Source: Oribacterium sp. UBA4274 (GTDB lineage Bacteria > Bacillota > Clostridia > Lachnospirales > Lachnospiraceae). From it: 7,065 nucleotides of DNA. Shown one piece after another: positions 5,230 to 7,065 of this stretch. Below the pieces are notes generated by a model. That model worked only from the letters and a program-made list of their open reading frames with translations. It was not told the DNA's origin and did no database searches. Location: positions 1 to 7,065 of the forward strand of contig DGVW01000027.1 of the NCBI GenBank assembly GCA_002396005.1, read 5' to 3'. How positions within the stretch are numbered: the first letter of the stretch is position 1; each line of letters begins with the position of its first letter. Made by a program: the position numbers and the translations under genes.

Positions 5230-7065
5230 ATGGAAAACAATGAACACAGGTCCGGTTCAGTAGGCGTTACTGTTCAGGATAAAGTATTTCAAAACCTGGC
5301 ATCAGTCGCTGCAATCGTACTTTGTTTCTTTCATCTTCTTGCAGCATCACCGTTTCTGACCTTAAACAATACGGAACAATCTGTATATCATGGAGCGTTG
5401 ATAATCATCTTTTACCTGTTGTCAAAAAGCAGCAGATCGGTTATCGGCAAAATAGTTGATGTTGTATTGATCGTTCTGACTGTGATCTCTGCATATGAGG
5501 TTATCATTCTGAGAAACTCCAATGTGGCGACAACAATGCTTTACACTGATTTTCAAAAGATAGTATCTGTTCTGTTTGTTTGTGCAGCAGTGTATATAGC
5601 ATATAGGGCACTGGGAAGTATACTTCCGGGACTTTGCCTGATATTTCTTGTCTACACATTTTACGGATCATACCTGCCGGGGACTTTTGAAACCGCAAGA
5701 GTTTCAGTTTACAGGATGGCCACATATCTTATGGTATCGAGTGAAGGACTTTTCGGAAGTGCACTAAATGTTGCTGCCATATACATTTTCCTGTTTGTGC
5801 TTTTTGGATCAGTTCTTAGTTTTATCGGTGCGGGAGAGTTCTTTGTGGATATAGCTTCTGCAGCCTTTGGAAACATCATCGGAGGACCTGCTCAGGCGGC
5901 TGTTTACTCAAGTATGCTGCTTGGTATGGTTAATGGTTCAGGCGCAGCAACTGTGGTGACGGCAGGAACATTTACAATCCCGCTTATGAAGAAAACCGGA
6001 TTTGATAAAGATACTGCGGGTGGAATAGTTGCAACAGCAGCATCCGGTGGACAGATCATGCCGCCGGTCATGGGGGCGGTTGCATTCCTTATGGCTGACG
6101 CTACCTCCATACCATATGGACTCATATGTCTTGCGGCTCTTATACCGGCTGTTCTTTACTACCTTACCACATCCGCAGGCATCATTTCCTATGCGCACAG
6201 ACACAGGATTCCGGCTATAGAAAGAAAGCCTGAAGATCCTACAGCAGGACAGATCTTCAGAAAAGGGTGGTACTTTTTTGCACCTATCGTTCTCCTTATA
6301 GCGCTGATGGTAGTGGGTATAAGCACAGCGAGAGCAGCACTTTACACTATCATTCTGTGTATCGTTATCGGACTTATCACAGACCGCAAAAAGTTTACAT
6401 TAAAGAATCTTGTGGCACTGTGCAGAGACGCGGCAGGATCAATGATGAGTGTATCTATAGCATGTATGGTAGTAGGTATTGTTGTAGGTGCTATCAACAT
6501 AACGGGACTTGGTTTAAAGATATCTACGATCATTACTATGCTTGCCGGTGGAAACATCCTTCTGATGGGACTTCTTACCGCTGTTGTATGTATCATCCTT
6601 GGTATGGGACTTCCCACATCAGCCTGCTATATCATTCTGTCAGTTCTGGTTGCTCCTGCCATGATAAGCCTTGGTGTTTCAACTGTATCGGCACATCTTT
6701 TTGTTCTTTACTTCGGAGTAATTGCCGCCATAACACCGCCTGTTGCACTTGCTGTCTTTGCAGCCATCGGTATCTCAGGAGGAGATATGTGGAAAACAGG
6801 TCTCCAGGCAGTGAAATTTGCGATAGCAGGATTTACAATTCCATTTGTGCTTCTTTATAACAACAGTCTGGTAATGTATCATGCTGCCACAGATACATTT
6901 GGATTTGATATGTCAGTTTTGATTGCATTTATCATAACCGCAATTGGTTGCTGTACCTTGTCCTTCTCTGTATTTGGATGGATGATCAGGGACATGAATA
7001 AGATGGAAAGACTTGTGCTGCTTGCAGCATGTATACTGACGCTTTGCAATCATATCCTGGCAGCA
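5230..7065 (+). CDS. Fused TRAP transporter permease (small plus large membrane subunits), 3' end missing
   Basis: The frame stays open from the ATG at 5230 to the window end, 612 codons, so the protein is truncated by the edge. Usual fused TAXI permeases are about 620-700 residues, so little should be missing. The first roughly 165 residues contain four hydrophobic segments (about 22-45, 53-64, 75-94, 110-146) equivalent to the DctQ-like subunit. The rest is the DctM-like elevator domain. It carries the family motifs NGSGAATVVTAG (235-246), FTIPLMKKTGF (248-258), ASGGQIMPPVMGAVAFLMA (271-289), ITGLGLK (424-430), LGMGLPTSACYI (457-468), AHLFVLYFG (488-496) and ITPPVALA (501-508). It imports substrate with a sodium or proton gradient, using the solute captured by the preceding TAXI protein. 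AAAGGAG lies 10 nt before the start, and the gap to the upstream gene is 21 bp, consistent with co-transcription. Confidence 0.93.
   Translation, partial: MENNEHRSGSVGVTVQDKVFQNLASVAAIVLCFFHLLAASPFLTLNNTEQSVYHGALIIIFYLLSKSSRSVIGKIVDVVLIVLTVISAYEVIILRNSNVATTMLYTDFQKIVSVLFVCAAVYIAYRALGSILPGLCLIFLVYTFYGSYLPGTFETARVSVYRMATYLMVSSEGLFGSALNVAAIYIFLFVLFGSVLSFIGAGEFFVDIASAAFGNIIGGPAQAAVYSSMLLGMVNGSGAATVVTAGTFTIPLMKKTGFDKDTAGGIVATAASGGQIMPPVMGAVAFLMADATSIPYGLICLAALIPAVLYYLTTSAGIISYAHRHRIPAIERKPEDPTAGQIFRKGWYFFAPIVLLIALMVVGISTARAALYTIILCIVIGLITDRKKFTLKNLVALCRDAAGSMMSVSIACMVVGIVVGAINITGLGLKISTIITMLAGGNILLMGLLTAVVCIILGMGLPTSACYIILSVLVAPAMISLGVSTVSAHLFVLYFGVIAAITPPVALAVFAAIGISGGDMWKTGLQAVKFAIAGFTIPFVLLYNNSLVMYHAATDTFGFDMSVLIAFIITAIGCCTLSFSVFGWMIRDMNKMERLVLLAACILTLCNHILAA

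Noticed and set aside
6267..6860. 197-codon + strand frame inside the permease gene
   Set aside because: Rich in Cys, Tyr, Ser and His as expected for an out-of-frame reading of membrane-protein codons; the permease frame carries all TRAP motifs.

Overview
The window reads as chromosomal DNA of an anaerobic Firmicute, most likely a Lachnospiraceae member of the Butyrivibrio/Roseburia kind. The signs are moderate-to-low GC, strong AGGAG-type ribosome binding sites before most genes, a secreted-type esterase with a Gly/Asn/Gln/Pro repeat linker, and a TAXI-type TRAP transporter. This placement is inference from style and gene content; no rRNA or other marker is present.

Left part (1-1486): the 3' part of an alpha/beta-hydrolase (esterase/peptidase-like) gene enters from beyond the left edge. 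Its protein carries a 12-residue tandem-repeat linker just before the predicted catalytic histidine. A long hairpin with a T-tract follows, probably a terminator that works in both directions. Next is a gene-poor stretch with what looks like a decayed small reading frame or structured repeat element.

Middle (1487-2442): a GntR-family, FCD-type regulator is transcribed leftward from a divergent control region of about 310 bp. Both directions have a recognisable promoter with 17-bp spacing. Each promoter is followed by a copy of the same 14-mer, containing the palindrome ATTGTT-N-AACAAT, oriented the same way relative to its own gene. The palindrome fits the FadR-subfamily operator consensus TNGTNNNACNA. 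The simplest reading is that the regulator represses both itself and the rightward operon.

Right part (2443-7065, running off the edge): a four-gene rightward operon. It encodes (1) a DUF6282-type amidohydrolase-like protein, (2) a PIG-L-fold protein resembling 4-oxalomesaconate hydratase (GalB) and lacking the deacetylase general base, (3) a TAXI-type TRAP solute-binding protein, and (4) a fused TRAP permease truncated by the window end. Together they look like an inducible module that imports an organic acid and processes it in two enzymatic steps. The substrate is unknown. An attractive but untested idea is a polycarboxylic acid or lactone handled by a lactonase-like step and then a hydratase-like step.
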